DNA from: Salipiger aestuarii
GTDB taxonomy: Bacteria > Pseudomonadota > Alphaproteobacteria > Rhodobacterales > Rhodobacteraceae
Direction of reading: 5' to 3'
Length of the DNA: 64,000 nt
NCBI RefSeq assembly: GCF_003259905.1
Contig: NZ_QLMG01000005.1
Coordinates: 1-64,000 of the forward strand
Shown: positions 35,604 to 44,383 of the stretch, piece after piece
Layout of the letters: each line of letters starts with the position of its first letter
Numbering within the stretch: position 1 is the stretch's first letter
The notes under the pieces: model-generated
What the model was told of the DNA's origin: nothing
The model's database searches: none
The model's input: the letters and a program-made list of their open reading frames with translations, nothing else
Translations under genes and position numbers: made by a program

Positions 35604-36271
35604 TGGGCTGGAAGACCGACTGGCGCAGCTTTTACTACGAAGCCGCGCCCGAACCCGATGACATCCAGCTTGATCCGGCCGCCACGGCGCTTTTGGTGAT
35701 CGACATTCAGAACACCTATCTGGAGGTGTCTGTCGATCCGGTCGAAGCCGCCCGCTGGCGGCCCTTCATCAATCGGATGCACGATACAGTGATTCCCAAC
35801 ACCGCCGGCTTGCAGGCCTGGGCACGCGAAAAGGGGATCGAGGTGATCCACGCCCGCATCGCCTGTCTCAAGGCAGACGGGCGCGACCGCTCGCTTAGTC
35901 AAAAGAAGCCCGGTTTCAACCACTTGCTGCTTCCCAAGGATCGCGCCGACGCGCAGATCGTGGATGCGGTCGGCCCCCAGGGGGACGAGATCGTCGTGAC
36001 CAAGACCACGGATTCCGCGCTGACCGGCACCAACCTGCGGATGGTGCTGCATAATCTGGGGGTGCGGGACGTGATCGTGGCCGGGATCTTTACCGACCAG
36101 TGCATCAGCTCGTCTGTGCGCAGCCTCGCGGACGAAAGCTTTGGCGTCGTGGTGGTCGAAGATTGCTGTGCGGCGGCGACGCGTGAATTGCATGAGGCCG
36201 AGCTGCGCATCATCAACATGATCTACTGCCATGTGGTCAGCAGCGAAGAGGTGCGCGGCCTGGTCGGCTAG
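35603..36271 (+). CDS. Isochorismatase-type cysteine hydrolase
   Basis: 222 residues; its ATG overlaps the SDR stop by one base (TGATG). The cysteine-hydrolase triad is visible: D34 (LLVIDIQNTYLE), K134 (VVTKTTDSALTGT) and C167 (IFTDQCISSSVRS). The family hydrolyses amides and N-carbamoyl groups as well as isochorismate. A long N-terminal extension ([20 protein letters not shown]) marks this as the biuret/carbamoylsarcosine-like side of the family. Presumably hydrolyses an amide that enters or leaves the pathway of this locus. Confidence 0.85.
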   Translation: MGWKTDWRSFYYEAAPEPDDIQLDPAATALLVIDIQNTYLEVSVDPVEAARWRPFINRMHDTVIPNTAGLQAWAREKGIEVIHARIACLKADGRDRSLSQKKPGFNHLLLPKDRADAQIVDAVGPQGDEIVVTKTTDSALTGTNLRMVLHNLGVRDVIVAGIFTDQCISSSVRSLADESFGVVVVEDCCAAATRELHEAELRIINMIYCHVVSSEEVRGLVG

Positions 36272-36293
36272 GGGCGCCGCAGCGGGCGCCCCT
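36270..36293. terminator. Bidirectional stem-loop between the hydrolase and metY
   Basis: AGGGGCGCC, six-base loop, GGCGCCCCT, overlapping the hydrolase stop codon and just before the metY stop. No T-run. Confidence 0.5.
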
Positions 36294-36298
36294 GCGGG

Positions 36299-37576
36299 TC
36301 ACATCGACGCGGTCAGCGCCTGATCCAGATCGGCAATCAGATCCTCGGGGTCTTCGATGCCGATGGAAATGCGCACCACATTCGGTGCCGCGCCCGCCGC
36401 GACCTGCTGCTCTTTGCTCAGCTGCCGGTGGGTGGTCGACGCGGAATGGATCACCAGACTGCGCGTGTCGCCAAGATTGGCGACATGGCTGAAGATTTCG
36501 AGTGAATCGACGAACTTCATGCAGCCCTCATAGCCCGATTTCAGCGTTACGGTGAACAATCCGCCCGCGCCGTTGGGGCAGATCCGCGACACCCGGTCGT
36601 TGTAGGGCGAAGACGGCAACCCCGGATAGGTCACCTGTTCGACCGCCGGATGATTTTCCAGCCAGGCCGCAATGCGCCCCGCGTTTTCGACGTGCTTTTG
36701 CATCCGCAGCGACAGCGTTTCGATTCCCATCAGGGTGTAATGCGCCGCCTGCGGGTTCAGAGTCATGCCCAGATCGCGCAGGCCGATGGCGATGGAATGG
36801 AAGGTAAAGGCAAGGTTGCCAAAGGTCTCGTGAAACTTCAGCCCGTGATAGGCGGGCTCGGGCGCGGACAACGACGGGAACTTGTCGCTCGCCGACCAGT
36901 CGAATTTCCCGGAATCCACCACGCAGCCGCCGGTCACGGTGCCATTGCCGGTGAGGTACTTGGTCATCGAATGCACCACCAGCGTCGCACCATGGTCGAT
37001 CGGGCGGCACAGGTAAGGCGTGGCCGCGGTGTTGTCGACGATCAGCGGAATGCCCGCGCGGTCACTGATGGCGGCGATGGCGTCAAGGTCGGTGACATAG
37101 CCGCCGGGGTTGGCGATGGTTTCGCAAAACACCGCGCGCGTGTTGTCGTCGATGGCGGCCTCGACCGCGGCCAGATCGTCGAAATCGACAAAGGTGCAGG
37201 ACCAGCCAAAGCGCTTGATGGTCTGGCTGAACTGGGTGATCGTGCCGCCGTAGGCGCGCGTCGATGCGACAATGTTCAGCCCCGGCCCCATCAACGGGAA
37301 CAGCGCCATGATCTGTGCCGCGTGCCCAGATGAACAGCAGACGGCCCCGGCGCCGCCTTCCAGCGTCGCCACACGCTCTTGCAGGGCAGACACCGTCGGG
37401 TTGGTCAGCCGGGAATAGATATATCCGACCTCCTGAAGGTTGAACAACGCGGCCGCGTGGTCCGCATCGCGAAAGACATAGGCGGTCGTCTGATAAATCG
37501 GCACTTGCCGCGCGCCGGTTGCAGGATCGGGGCGTGCCCCGGCGTGAACCTGCAACGTGTCGATACCGTGTGTCAT
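36299..37576 (-). CDS. metY: O-acetylhomoserine sulfhydrylase MetY
   Basis: 425 residues. PLP-dependent enzyme of the Cys/Met-metabolism family forming homocysteine from O-acetylhomoserine and sulfide. PLP lysine K206 is in HSMTKYLTGNG; other hallmarks are YIYSRLTNPTVSALQERVA and VDNTAATPYLCRPIDHGA. Length 425 fits MetY and is longer than MetB or MetC (about 390). With metH in the window this gives a direct sulfhydrylation route to methionine. Monocistronic, upstream of the ctaE terminator. Confidence 0.92.
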   Translation of the reverse strand: MTHGIDTLQVHAGARPDPATGARQVPIYQTTAYVFRDADHAAALFNLQEVGYIYSRLTNPTVSALQERVATLEGGAGAVCCSSGHAAQIMALFPLMGPGLNIVASTRAYGGTITQFSQTIKRFGWSCTFVDFDDLAAVEAAIDDNTRAVFCETIANPGGYVTDLDAIAAISDRAGIPLIVDNTAATPYLCRPIDHGATLVVHSMTKYLTGNGTVTGGCVVDSGKFDWSASDKFPSLSAPEPAYHGLKFHETFGNLAFTFHSIAIGLRDLGMTLNPQAAHYTLMGIETLSLRMQKHVENAGRIAAWLENHPAVEQVTYPGLPSSPYNDRVSRICPNGAGGLFTVTLKSGYEGCMKFVDSLEIFSHVANLGDTRSLVIHSASTTHRQLSKEQQVAAGAAPNVVRISIGIEDPEDLIADLDQALTASM

Positions 37577-37699
37577 CCTGTCCTCCCTGTGGATGGCGAT
37601 CAGCCTATGGGTACTGCATCCCTGCCGGCCTCACAACACTGCCCGCCGGCGGTGCGCAAGGTTCGATGCGCAACAGCGGGGCGCAGGGCGGCAGACATG

Positions 37700-37727
37700 A
37701 AAAGAGCGGGCGCCGGGCCCGCTCTTT
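37700..37727 (-). terminator. Terminator of the ctaCBGE operon
   Basis: On the minus strand AAAGAGCGGGC, five-base loop, GCCCGCTCTTT followed by T, an 11-bp stem beginning 24 bases after ctaE. Confidence 0.8.
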
Positions 37728-37750
37728 GGCATTGCACAGGGTGCGCGAGA

Positions 37751-38551
37751 TCAGCCGCCCCAGACGTAGACCGCAGCGAACAGGAACAGCCATACCACAT
37801 CGACGAAGTGCCAGTACCAGGCCGCGGCCTCGAAACCGACATGCTTGGTCGGTGTGAAATGGCCGTTCAGCAAACGCAGCAGGCAGACGAACAGAAAGAT
37901 CGTTCCGATCAAAACATGCGCGCCGTGAAACCCGGTCGCCATAAAGAAATTGGCCCCGTAGATGTTACCCGAAAAGCCAAAGGCAGCGTGGCTGTATTCG
38001 TAGACCTGGAACACGGTAAAGATTGCGCCCAGCACGATGGCCAGGATCAGCCCCCATTTCATGTCTTCGCGGTTGTTTTCATGCACCAGGGCGTGGTGGG
38101 CCCAGGTGGCCGCACAGCCCGAGCACAGCAGGATCATGGTGTTGATCAGCGGCAGGTGCCACGGGTCGAAGGTTTCGATCCCCGCAGGGGGCCAGACACC
38201 ATCGACCGCCGGAGAGTTCGGCCCCATCGGATACATGGCATGCTTGAAGAAGCTCCAGAACCAGGCGAAAAAGAACATCACCTCGGACATGATGAAGAGG
38301 ATGAAGCCGTATTTCAGGCCGATCTGCACCACCGGGGTATGGTCGCCGACCTTGCTTTCGCTGACGACGTCCGACCACCAGCCGAACATCACATACAGCA
38401 CGGCGACAAAGCCCGCGAGAAAAATCCAGGGGCCCGATCCGTGCATCCACAGCACCGCGCCGAAGAGCATGACAAAGGCCCCGACTGCGGCGATGAGCGG
38501 CCAGACCGAGGGCGGCAATATGTGGTAATCGTGATTCTTCGCGTGCGCCAT
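37751..38551 (-). CDS. ctaE: Cytochrome c oxidase subunit III
   Basis: 266 residues, seven hydrophobic segments. Family motifs are [44 protein letters not shown] and [16 protein letters not shown]. Subunit III of the aa3-type oxidase; it supports proton uptake. It is the last gene of the operon, 32 bases after ctaG. Subunit I (ctaD) is not in this window, as usual in this group. Confidence 0.95.
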   Translation of the reverse strand: MAHAKNHDYHILPPSVWPLIAAVGAFVMLFGAVLWMHGSGPWIFLAGFVAVLYVMFGWWSDVVSESKVGDHTPVVQIGLKYGFILFIMSEVMFFFAWFWSFFKHAMYPMGPNSPAVDGVWPPAGIETFDPWHLPLINTMILLCSGCAATWAHHALVHENNREDMKWGLILAIVLGAIFTVFQVYEYSHAAFGFSGNIYGANFFMATGFHGAHVLIGTIFLFVCLLRLLNGHFTPTKHVGFEAAAWYWHFVDVVWLFLFAAVYVWGG

Positions 38552-38583
38552 GTCGTCTCGTTCTCCCTCGCGGTAAGGCGGTC

Positions 38584-39165
38584 TTAATTCACGGTTGTGC
38601 CCGTGGTTTCGGTGTCAAGAGCGGCCTGCGCGCCGTCGGGCAGGTCGATCTCGTAGAAAGTGTAGCTAAGCGTGATGTGCTTGGTATATTTGGCATCTTC
38701 GTCGTCCACGATTTCGGGGTCGACGAAGAAACTGACCGGCATCATCACGCGTTCTCCGGGCATCAGCACCTGCTCGGTAAAGCAGAAGCATTCGATCTTG
38801 TTGAAATATCCGCCCGCCTCATAGGGGTAGACGTTATAGGCCGCCTGCCCGGCGATGGGGCGGTCGGTGGGGTTGTATGCCTCGTAAAAGGCCAGGCCTT
38901 CTTCGCCGATGCGCAGGGTCATTTCGGTCTGCGCGGGTTTGAAATCCCAGCCGAAGCCCCGCGCCTTGGAGCCGTCAAAACGGATCTTGATCTTGCGATC
39001 GAGGATTTCCGACGATGGTCCCGTCGCGACATTCGTGGTCCCGGCAAAGCCGGTGACGCGGCAGAACCAGTTGTAGAACGGCACCGACGCCCAAGCCATC
39101 GCGCCCATGAAAACCACGACGCCGACCAGTTGCAGAACCGTTCTGGATTTCCGGTCAATCGCCAT
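38584..39165 (-). CDS. ctaG: Cytochrome c oxidase assembly protein CtaG (Cox11)
   Basis: 193 residues from the ATG at 39165. One membrane helix ([20 protein letters not shown], residues 10-30) and a periplasmic Ig-like domain with the copper motif ECFCFTEQ. Cox11 delivers copper to CuB of subunit I. A longer in-frame start at 39204 overlaps the small upstream gene and lacks a site. The start overlaps the preceding small gene by 11 bases. Confidence 0.93.
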   Translation of the reverse strand: MAIDRKSRTVLQLVGVVVFMGAMAWASVPFYNWFCRVTGFAGTTNVATGPSSEILDRKIKIRFDGSKARGFGWDFKPAQTEMTLRIGEEGLAFYEAYNPTDRPIAGQAAYNVYPYEAGGYFNKIECFCFTEQVLMPGERVMMPVSFFVDPEIVDDEDAKYTKHITLSYTFYEIDLPDGAQAALDTETTGTTVN

Positions 39166-39331
39166 TTTCAACCCTCGACTTGCCCTGAAGGGCGGCGCCG
39201 ACATCGCCGCTGGTGATCTTGACCACGGTCATGCCGAAGACGATGGCGATGAACGCGGCGAGCAGCAGCCCCACACCGACGTTGCGGCTGAACCTGCGCT
39301 TGTGCAGCTCGTGCGTCTTGGTGATGCTCAT
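39155..39331 (-). CDS. Small single-helix oxidase-assembly protein (58 residues)
   Basis: A 58-residue frame that fills the gap between ctaB and ctaG. It begins [19 protein letters not shown], then a membrane helix [20 protein letters not shown], and ends RVENGD. Its ATG overlaps the ctaB stop (ATGA) and its stop overlaps the ctaG start, so it is translationally coupled on both sides. The HELHKRR motif is typical of small proteins annotated with cytochrome oxidase assembly in this position in Rhodobacterales. Function in assembly is inferred from position. Confidence 0.85.
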   Translation of the reverse strand: MSITKTHELHKRRFSRNVGVGLLLAAFIAIVFGMTVVKITSGDVGAALQGKSRVENGD

Positions 39332-40278
39332 GTCCAGCCTCCCATGCCGAAACGGGCCAGCCCGGCCTCTAGCAGGATCGCGCCGAAATGGGCGAACAGG
39401 TACAGCAGTGACAGTTTGAAGAAGCGCCGTTCAGTGGCGAAATTGTCCAGTTCCGACGCGGTCTCGTCGCGGTGGTAAATGTTCCATGCGCCTTTCAGGA
39501 ACAGCGCGTTCAGCACCACGGCCACGGCCAGATAGACCGGCCCGCCGATCGCGGTGAACCCGGTGCCGACGGCAAGGGCCGCCAGCAGCACGGTATAGAC
39601 TAGGATATGCACGCGGGTCGACCGGCGGCCGTGGGTCACCGTCAGCATCGGCACGCCCGCGTCGTCGTAATCGGACCGCATGAACAGCGCCAGCGCCCAG
39701 AAATGCGGCGGCGTCCACATGAAGGTCAGGCAGAACATCAGGACCGATTCGATGCCGATCTGCCCGGTCGCGGCCGCCCAGCCGATCATCGGGGGAAAGG
39801 CGCCCGCCGCGCCGCCGATGACGATGTTCTGCGGCGTCGAGCGTTTCAGCCACATGGTGTAGACCACCACATAGAAGAAAATGGTAAAGGCCAGCAGTCC
39901 GCCCGCCAGAAGATTCGTCGCCAGGGCAAGAAAAACGCAGGAAAACGCCGACAGCACCAGCCCGATGGCCAGCGCCTCGCCGCTATCGACCCGCCCCGAC
40001 GGGATCGGACGCTTGGAAGTGCGCTTCATCACCTGGTCGATGTCGGCATCCCACCACATGTTCAGGGCGCCGGACGCGCCCCCGCCCACGGCGATGAACA
40101 GGATGGCGCAAAAGCCGATGAACGGGTGAACGGGGACGGGCGCGGCAAGCAGTCCGACCAGCGCCGTGAACACCACAAGGGTCATCACCCGCGGCTTGAG
40201 CAGGGCAAAGTAATCGGCGAACCCGGCATCCTGAGGCCGGGTGTCGGAAAAGCTGCTGTTGGTCGAAAGATCGGTCAT
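39328..40278 (-). CDS. ctaB: Heme O synthase (protoheme IX farnesyltransferase)
   Basis: 316 residues, nine or so hydrophobic segments. Prenyltransferase motifs [22 protein letters not shown] and the second acidic region [18 protein letters not shown]. Converts heme B to heme O, precursor of heme A in the oxidase. It lies between ctaC and the small assembly gene. Confidence 0.95.
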   Translation of the reverse strand: MTDLSTNSSFSDTRPQDAGFADYFALLKPRVMTLVVFTALVGLLAAPVPVHPFIGFCAILFIAVGGGASGALNMWWDADIDQVMKRTSKRPIPSGRVDSGEALAIGLVLSAFSCVFLALATNLLAGGLLAFTIFFYVVVYTMWLKRSTPQNIVIGGAAGAFPPMIGWAAATGQIGIESVLMFCLTFMWTPPHFWALALFMRSDYDDAGVPMLTVTHGRRSTRVHILVYTVLLAALAVGTGFTAIGGPVYLAVAVVLNALFLKGAWNIYHRDETASELDNFATERRFFKLSLLYLFAHFGAILLEAGLARFGMGGWT

Positions 40279-40342
40279 GCCGTTGGTCTTTACCTGTCAG
40301 AAGGAGGGGCGGATCGGCCGCCCCTCGCAAGATGGGTCTCTG

Positions 40343-41221
40343 TCAGCTGTTGGCGAGGAACTGGCGCACATCCACATAGCCGCCCTCTTCCTTGGAGGCC
40401 GCCAGCCAGGCGTCGTATGCCTCCTGGCTGACAACCTTGACGGTGATCGGCATGTAGGCGTGGCTGATGCCGCAGAGCTCGGAACACTGACCGAAATACA
40501 CGCCTTCGCGCTCGGCGGCGAACCACAGTTCCGCGATCCGGCCCGGTACCGCGTCCTGTTTCACGCCAAAGGCGGGGATGGTCCAGCTGTGGATCACGTC
40601 CGCGCCGGTCACCTGCATCACGACCGTGGCGCCGACGGGAACGACGACCGAAGTGTCGGTTGCCAGCAACCATTCGTCACGGGTGTAGCCGGCTTCGACC
40701 AGTTGCGCCTCGACATCGGCGTTCAGGCGGTTGTCGCCCCCGGTGGCCGGCGCGCCGATCATGTAGCCTTCATAGCCCAGATCCTCGCCGACATATTCAT
40801 AGCCCCAGTACCACTGGTATCCGGTCACCTTGATGACGATGTCCCCCTCGGGGATTTCCTGTTGCTTGAACAGGACCGGCAGCGAGAACGCGCCGATCAC
40901 CAGCAGGATCAGGATCGGACCGAGGGTCCAGGCCACCTCGACCGGGGTGTGGTGGGTAAAGCTGGCGGGCGTCGGGTTGGTGCGACGGTTGAACCGCACG
41001 AAGGCATAAATCAGCAGGCCGATGACGAACAGGCAGATCGCCGTGATGATCACCAGCAGCATCCCGTCGAGCCATTGCAGGTCACGGGCGAGTTCCGTCG
41101 CGGCGGGCTGAAAGCCGATCCCGCCCTGGTGCGGGCGCCCAACCACCTCGAGCCCCTGGGCGAGAGCGGGGGCTGCCGTAAGGCTGGCTGCGAGGCCCGT
41201 CAGCATCGAAATCTTGCGCAT
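40343..41221 (-). CDS. ctaC: Cytochrome c oxidase subunit II
   Basis: 292 residues with signal peptide [22 protein letters not shown] and two membrane helices (residues 52-75 and 98-118). CuA ligands are H211 ([11 protein letters not shown]), C246, E248, C250, H254 and M257 ([16 protein letters not shown]). The aromatic patch [10 protein letters not shown] takes electrons from cytochrome c. First gene of the operon; a long hairpin lies 90-130 bases upstream. Confidence 0.96.
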   Translation of the reverse strand: MRKISMLTGLAASLTAAPALAQGLEVVGRPHQGGIGFQPAATELARDLQWLDGMLLVIITAICLFVIGLLIYAFVRFNRRTNPTPASFTHHTPVEVAWTLGPILILLVIGAFSLPVLFKQQEIPEGDIVIKVTGYQWYWGYEYVGEDLGYEGYMIGAPATGGDNRLNADVEAQLVEAGYTRDEWLLATDTSVVVPVGATVVMQVTGADVIHSWTIPAFGVKQDAVPGRIAELWFAAEREGVYFGQCSELCGISHAYMPITVKVVSQEAYDAWLAASKEEGGYVDVRQFLANS

Positions 41222-41309
41222 CTGTCTGTCACCTGATCCTGTTTATCGGTCTGTAACCGCTGCGGCGCGCATCCTCTTTACGCCGTTGCGGTCGGTCTTG
41301 AATCGTCAC

Positions 41310-41352
41310 AGGAGGATCAAACCCGGGCAAAGCGCGCGGGTTTGATCCTCCT
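41310..41352. repeat. Perfect 16-bp inverted repeat between ctaC and tldD
   Basis: AGGAGGATCAAACCCG (41310-41325), an 11-base loop, and its exact complement CGGGTTTGATCCTCCT (41337-41352). It is in the 243-base divergent intergenic region, about 110 bases from the tldD start and 90 from ctaC. No T-run follows on either strand. It could be an operator, an RNA hairpin in a leader, or a dispersed palindrome. Confidence 0.75.
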
Positions 41353-41464
41353 CCCCATTGTCCACGCACCCTAAAGAGCACATGTTGTGCCGCAATTAAA
41401 CCGGATCGAAGGTCGCGAAAAAGAGATTTTTTTGATCCGGATCAACCAAGACGAAGGAAACCCC

Positions 41465-42886
41465 ATGCCCGACGCCCCTTTTCGCCCTTTCGAAACCGCG
41501 CTGGACAAGGATCGCACGCTGTCTTTGGTGCGTGCGGCGCTGGCGGGGGCCGAGGATGGCGAGCTGTTCCTGGAACGCAGGCGCGGCGAGGCTCTGGTTC
41601 TGGACGACGGACGAATCAGGACGGCCAGCTACGATGCGTCCGAGGGATTCGGTCTGCGCGCGGTCAACGGCGAGGTGACCGGCTACGCCCATTCCACCGA
41701 GATTTCCGAACAGGCGATCAGGCGCGCCGGCGAAACCGCGCGCCTTGCGGTGGGTGACGGCGGCGGAATCATGGCGGCGCCGCCGATGGGCACCAACCGC
41801 ACGCTTTATACCGACGCCGACCCGATCGCGGGGCAGGCCTTTCCCGTCAAGGTGGACATCCTGCGTGAGATCGACGCTTACACCCGCGCGCTGGATTCCC
41901 GCGTCGTTCAGGTGACCGCGACCATCGCCGCCAGTTGTCAGGAGGTCGCGATCCTGCGGCCCGAGGGCGGGCTGGTGACCGATATCCGTCCCATGACCCG
42001 CGTGACCGTCAGCGTCATCGTCGAGGAAAACGGGCGCCGCGAAAGCGGCGGCGCCTCGGGCGGCGGACGTTATGTGCTCGACGGTATGCTCGAAGCGTCG
42101 GACTGGCAGGCCAAGGCCCGCGAGGCGCTGCGCATCGGACTGGTGAACCTGCGCGCCGAACCCGCGCCCGCCGGGGTCATGGACATCGTGCTGGGGCCGG
42201 GCTGGCCGGGGATATTGCTGCACGAGGCCATCGGCCACGGGCTGGAGGGCGATTTCAACCGCAAGAAGACCTCGGCCTTTGCCGGGCTGATGGGGCAACG
42301 CGTCGCGGCGCCGGGCGTCACGGTGCTGGACGATGGCACGCTGCCCGATCGGCGCGGATCGCTGACGGTGGATGACGAGGGCACGCCGTCGGGCAGGAAC
42401 GTGCTGATCGAAGATGGTATTCTGGTGGGCTACATGCAGGATCGTCAGAACGCCCGGTTGATGGGGGTCGCCCCCACAGGCAACGGGCGGCGTGAAAGCT
42501 ATGCCCATGCGCCGATGCCACGCATGACCAACACCTATATGCTGGGTGGAGAGACCGACCCGCAGGATATCGTGGCCGATCTGCGCGATGGCATCTGGGC
42601 CGTGGGCTTCGGCGGCGGGCAGGTGGACATTACCAACGGCAAGTTCGTGTTCTCCTGCACCGAGGCGTATCGGGTGAAGAACGGCAAGGTCGGCGCACCG
42701 GTGAAAGGCGCCACGCTGATCGGCGATGGCGCCACCGCGTTGCAGCATATCCGCGCGCTTGGCAACGACATGGCGCTTGATCCGGGCATGGGGAATTGCG
42801 GCAAGCAGGGGCAATGGGTGCCGGTGGGCGTCGGGCAGCCGACTGTGATGATCGGCGGGCTGACGGTGGGGGGCGCCGCAGCTTAG
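41465..42886 (+). CDS. tldD: Metalloprotease TldD
   Basis: 473 residues from the ATG at 41465 (GAAGGAAACCCC upstream). The zinc motif H253-E-A-I-G-H258 (LLHEAIGHGLEGDFN) is the TldD hallmark; the C-terminus carries GFGGGQVDITNGKFVFSC. TldD works with TldE (PmbA) to trim peptides such as microcin precursors. The partner is not in the window. Adjacency to ctaC is common in the group. Confidence 0.95.
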   Translation: MPDAPFRPFETALDKDRTLSLVRAALAGAEDGELFLERRRGEALVLDDGRIRTASYDASEGFGLRAVNGEVTGYAHSTEISEQAIRRAGETARLAVGDGGGIMAAPPMGTNRTLYTDADPIAGQAFPVKVDILREIDAYTRALDSRVVQVTATIAASCQEVAILRPEGGLVTDIRPMTRVTVSVIVEENGRRESGGASGGGRYVLDGMLEASDWQAKAREALRIGLVNLRAEPAPAGVMDIVLGPGWPGILLHEAIGHGLEGDFNRKKTSAFAGLMGQRVAAPGVTVLDDGTLPDRRGSLTVDDEGTPSGRNVLIEDGILVGYMQDRQNARLMGVAPTGNGRRESYAHAPMPRMTNTYMLGGETDPQDIVADLRDGIWAVGFGGGQVDITNGKFVFSCTEAYRVKNGKVGAPVKGATLIGDGATALQHIRALGNDMALDPGMGNCGKQGQWVPVGVGQPTVMIGGLTVGGAAA

Positions 42887-42967
42887 GCGATTCTGCCCGA
42901 TTCTGGGGTCATGGTGGCATCCCGGCGCGGAATCGTCGGGATGTTTCGCTTTGAAACAACGGCTTGT

Positions 42968-42983
42968 GCGAATTCAAATTCGC
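42968..42983. promoter_or_regulatory. GCGAATT-CA-AATTCGC palindrome upstream of dprA
   Basis: A perfect 7-2-7 palindrome, AT-rich at its centre, 72-87 bases before dprA; TTAACC follows at about 43007. Candidate operator for the gene. Confidence 0.4.
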
Positions 42984-43054
42984 GCCTTGTTTGGTTTACC
43001 GCGCATTAACCAGTCAGGGGCTACCAATATCTCAGCAAGCAGACGGAGCACGGG

Positions 43055-44206
43055 ATGACCGAGAACAGCAACAGCTTTTCTTCCAATCACCCCCCACTCC
43101 CACCCACCACGGAAGAGGCTCGGTTGGCCTGGCTCCGTCTCTTGCGCTCACGCCGGGTGGGTCCTGCGACCTTCTGGCGACTTCTCTCCGAACATGGATG
43201 CGCAGAGGCCGCGCTGGCGGAACTTCCCGTTATCGCGGCCGCCGCCGGGGTCGACGATTATCACGTCTGCCCGACCGGGGTGGCGATGGCCGAACTCAAG
43301 GCCGCAAGGATTTATGGCGCCCGGGCGGTTTTCGCGGGCGAACCGGGCTATCCGCCCCTGCTGGCACAGATCGCCGACGCGCCGCCGATGCTGTGGGTTG
43401 CGGGGGATGTGGCCGCGCTCGGTCGGCCTGCAGTGGCGCTGGTGGGCGCGCGCAATGCGTCGTCTCTGGGCGGACGGATGGCGAAATCGCTTGCCAAGGA
43501 GCTTGGCAAGGAAGGGTTCGTCGTGGTCTCGGGGCTGGCGCGTGGTATCGACACGGCGGCGCATCAGGCGGCACTGGGCAGCGGCACCGTCGCTGTGATG
43601 GCGGGTGGTGTCGACGTGCTGTACCCGTCCGAAAACACCCGCCTGGCCGAAGATATTCGCAATGGCGGTGGTGCGCTGGTGTCCGAACAGCCGATGGGCG
43701 CTCAGCCGCATGCCCGCCATTTTCCCGCGCGCAACCGCATCGTATCGGGGATGTCCGGGGCCACGGTGGTGGTCGAGGCGGCGGCGAAATCAGGCTCTCT
43801 CATCACTGCGCGCGCTGCCCTTGATCAGGGACGCGAGGTCCTGGCTGTGCCGGGGCACCCGTTCGACGCGCGCGCCAGCGGCTGCAACATGCTGATCCGC
43901 GACGGCGCGCGCCTGGTGCGCGGCGCCGATGACGTGATCGAGGCGATTGCGCCGGCCGTGCAGGTGGCGCAGGTCGAAATGGATTTGCCGATCGTGCCCG
44001 CGCCGGCCCCGGAAAAGCGGGGGCTGCGCGAAACGGCGAACCTGCATGGCGAAATCCTGTCGCGGCTTGGCCATTCACCGGTGCCCGAAGATCAACTCAT
44101 CCGCGATCTGGATGCGCCGTCCGGCGTGGTGACTCCGGTGCTGACCGACCTCGAACTGGACGGCCATATCAGGCGTCGGCCGGGGGGCATGTTGTCGCGG
44201 GCCTGA
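43055..44206 (+). CDS. dprA: DNA-processing protein DprA
   Basis: 383 residues. Loads RecA on incoming single-stranded DNA during transformation and gene-transfer-agent uptake. An N-terminal helical domain (RLAWLRLLRSRRVGPATFWRLL), the Rossmann core (VALVGARNASSLGGRMAKSL, VVSGLARGIDTAAHQAAL, GGVDVLYPSENTRL, ARNRIVSGMS), and a C-terminal winged-helix domain (residues 325-383). Complete. Followed by topA, a conserved order. Confidence 0.95.
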   Translation: MTENSNSFSSNHPPLPPTTEEARLAWLRLLRSRRVGPATFWRLLSEHGCAEAALAELPVIAAAAGVDDYHVCPTGVAMAELKAARIYGARAVFAGEPGYPPLLAQIADAPPMLWVAGDVAALGRPAVALVGARNASSLGGRMAKSLAKELGKEGFVVVSGLARGIDTAAHQAALGSGTVAVMAGGVDVLYPSENTRLAEDIRNGGGALVSEQPMGAQPHARHFPARNRIVSGMSGATVVVEAAAKSGSLITARAALDQGREVLAVPGHPFDARASGCNMLIRDGARLVRGADDVIEAIAPAVQVAQVEMDLPIVPAPAPEKRGLRETANLHGEILSRLGHSPVPEDQLIRDLDAPSGVVTPVLTDLELDGHIRRRPGGMLSRA

Positions 44207-44383
44207 CCCCTCGTGCAAGCCGAAATCCTGGCGAAAACCGCGAAAAAGGCACAATCAAGGCGTGTGTCACAGGGACGTCACGGCAGGTCGATTGACATTT
44301 CCCCCTTGCACGGCACATCGTGCCCCGCCATACGCCAAGCGGTCCGTCCGTCGGACGCTTTACGAGAAAAAGGTCTTTCATCC

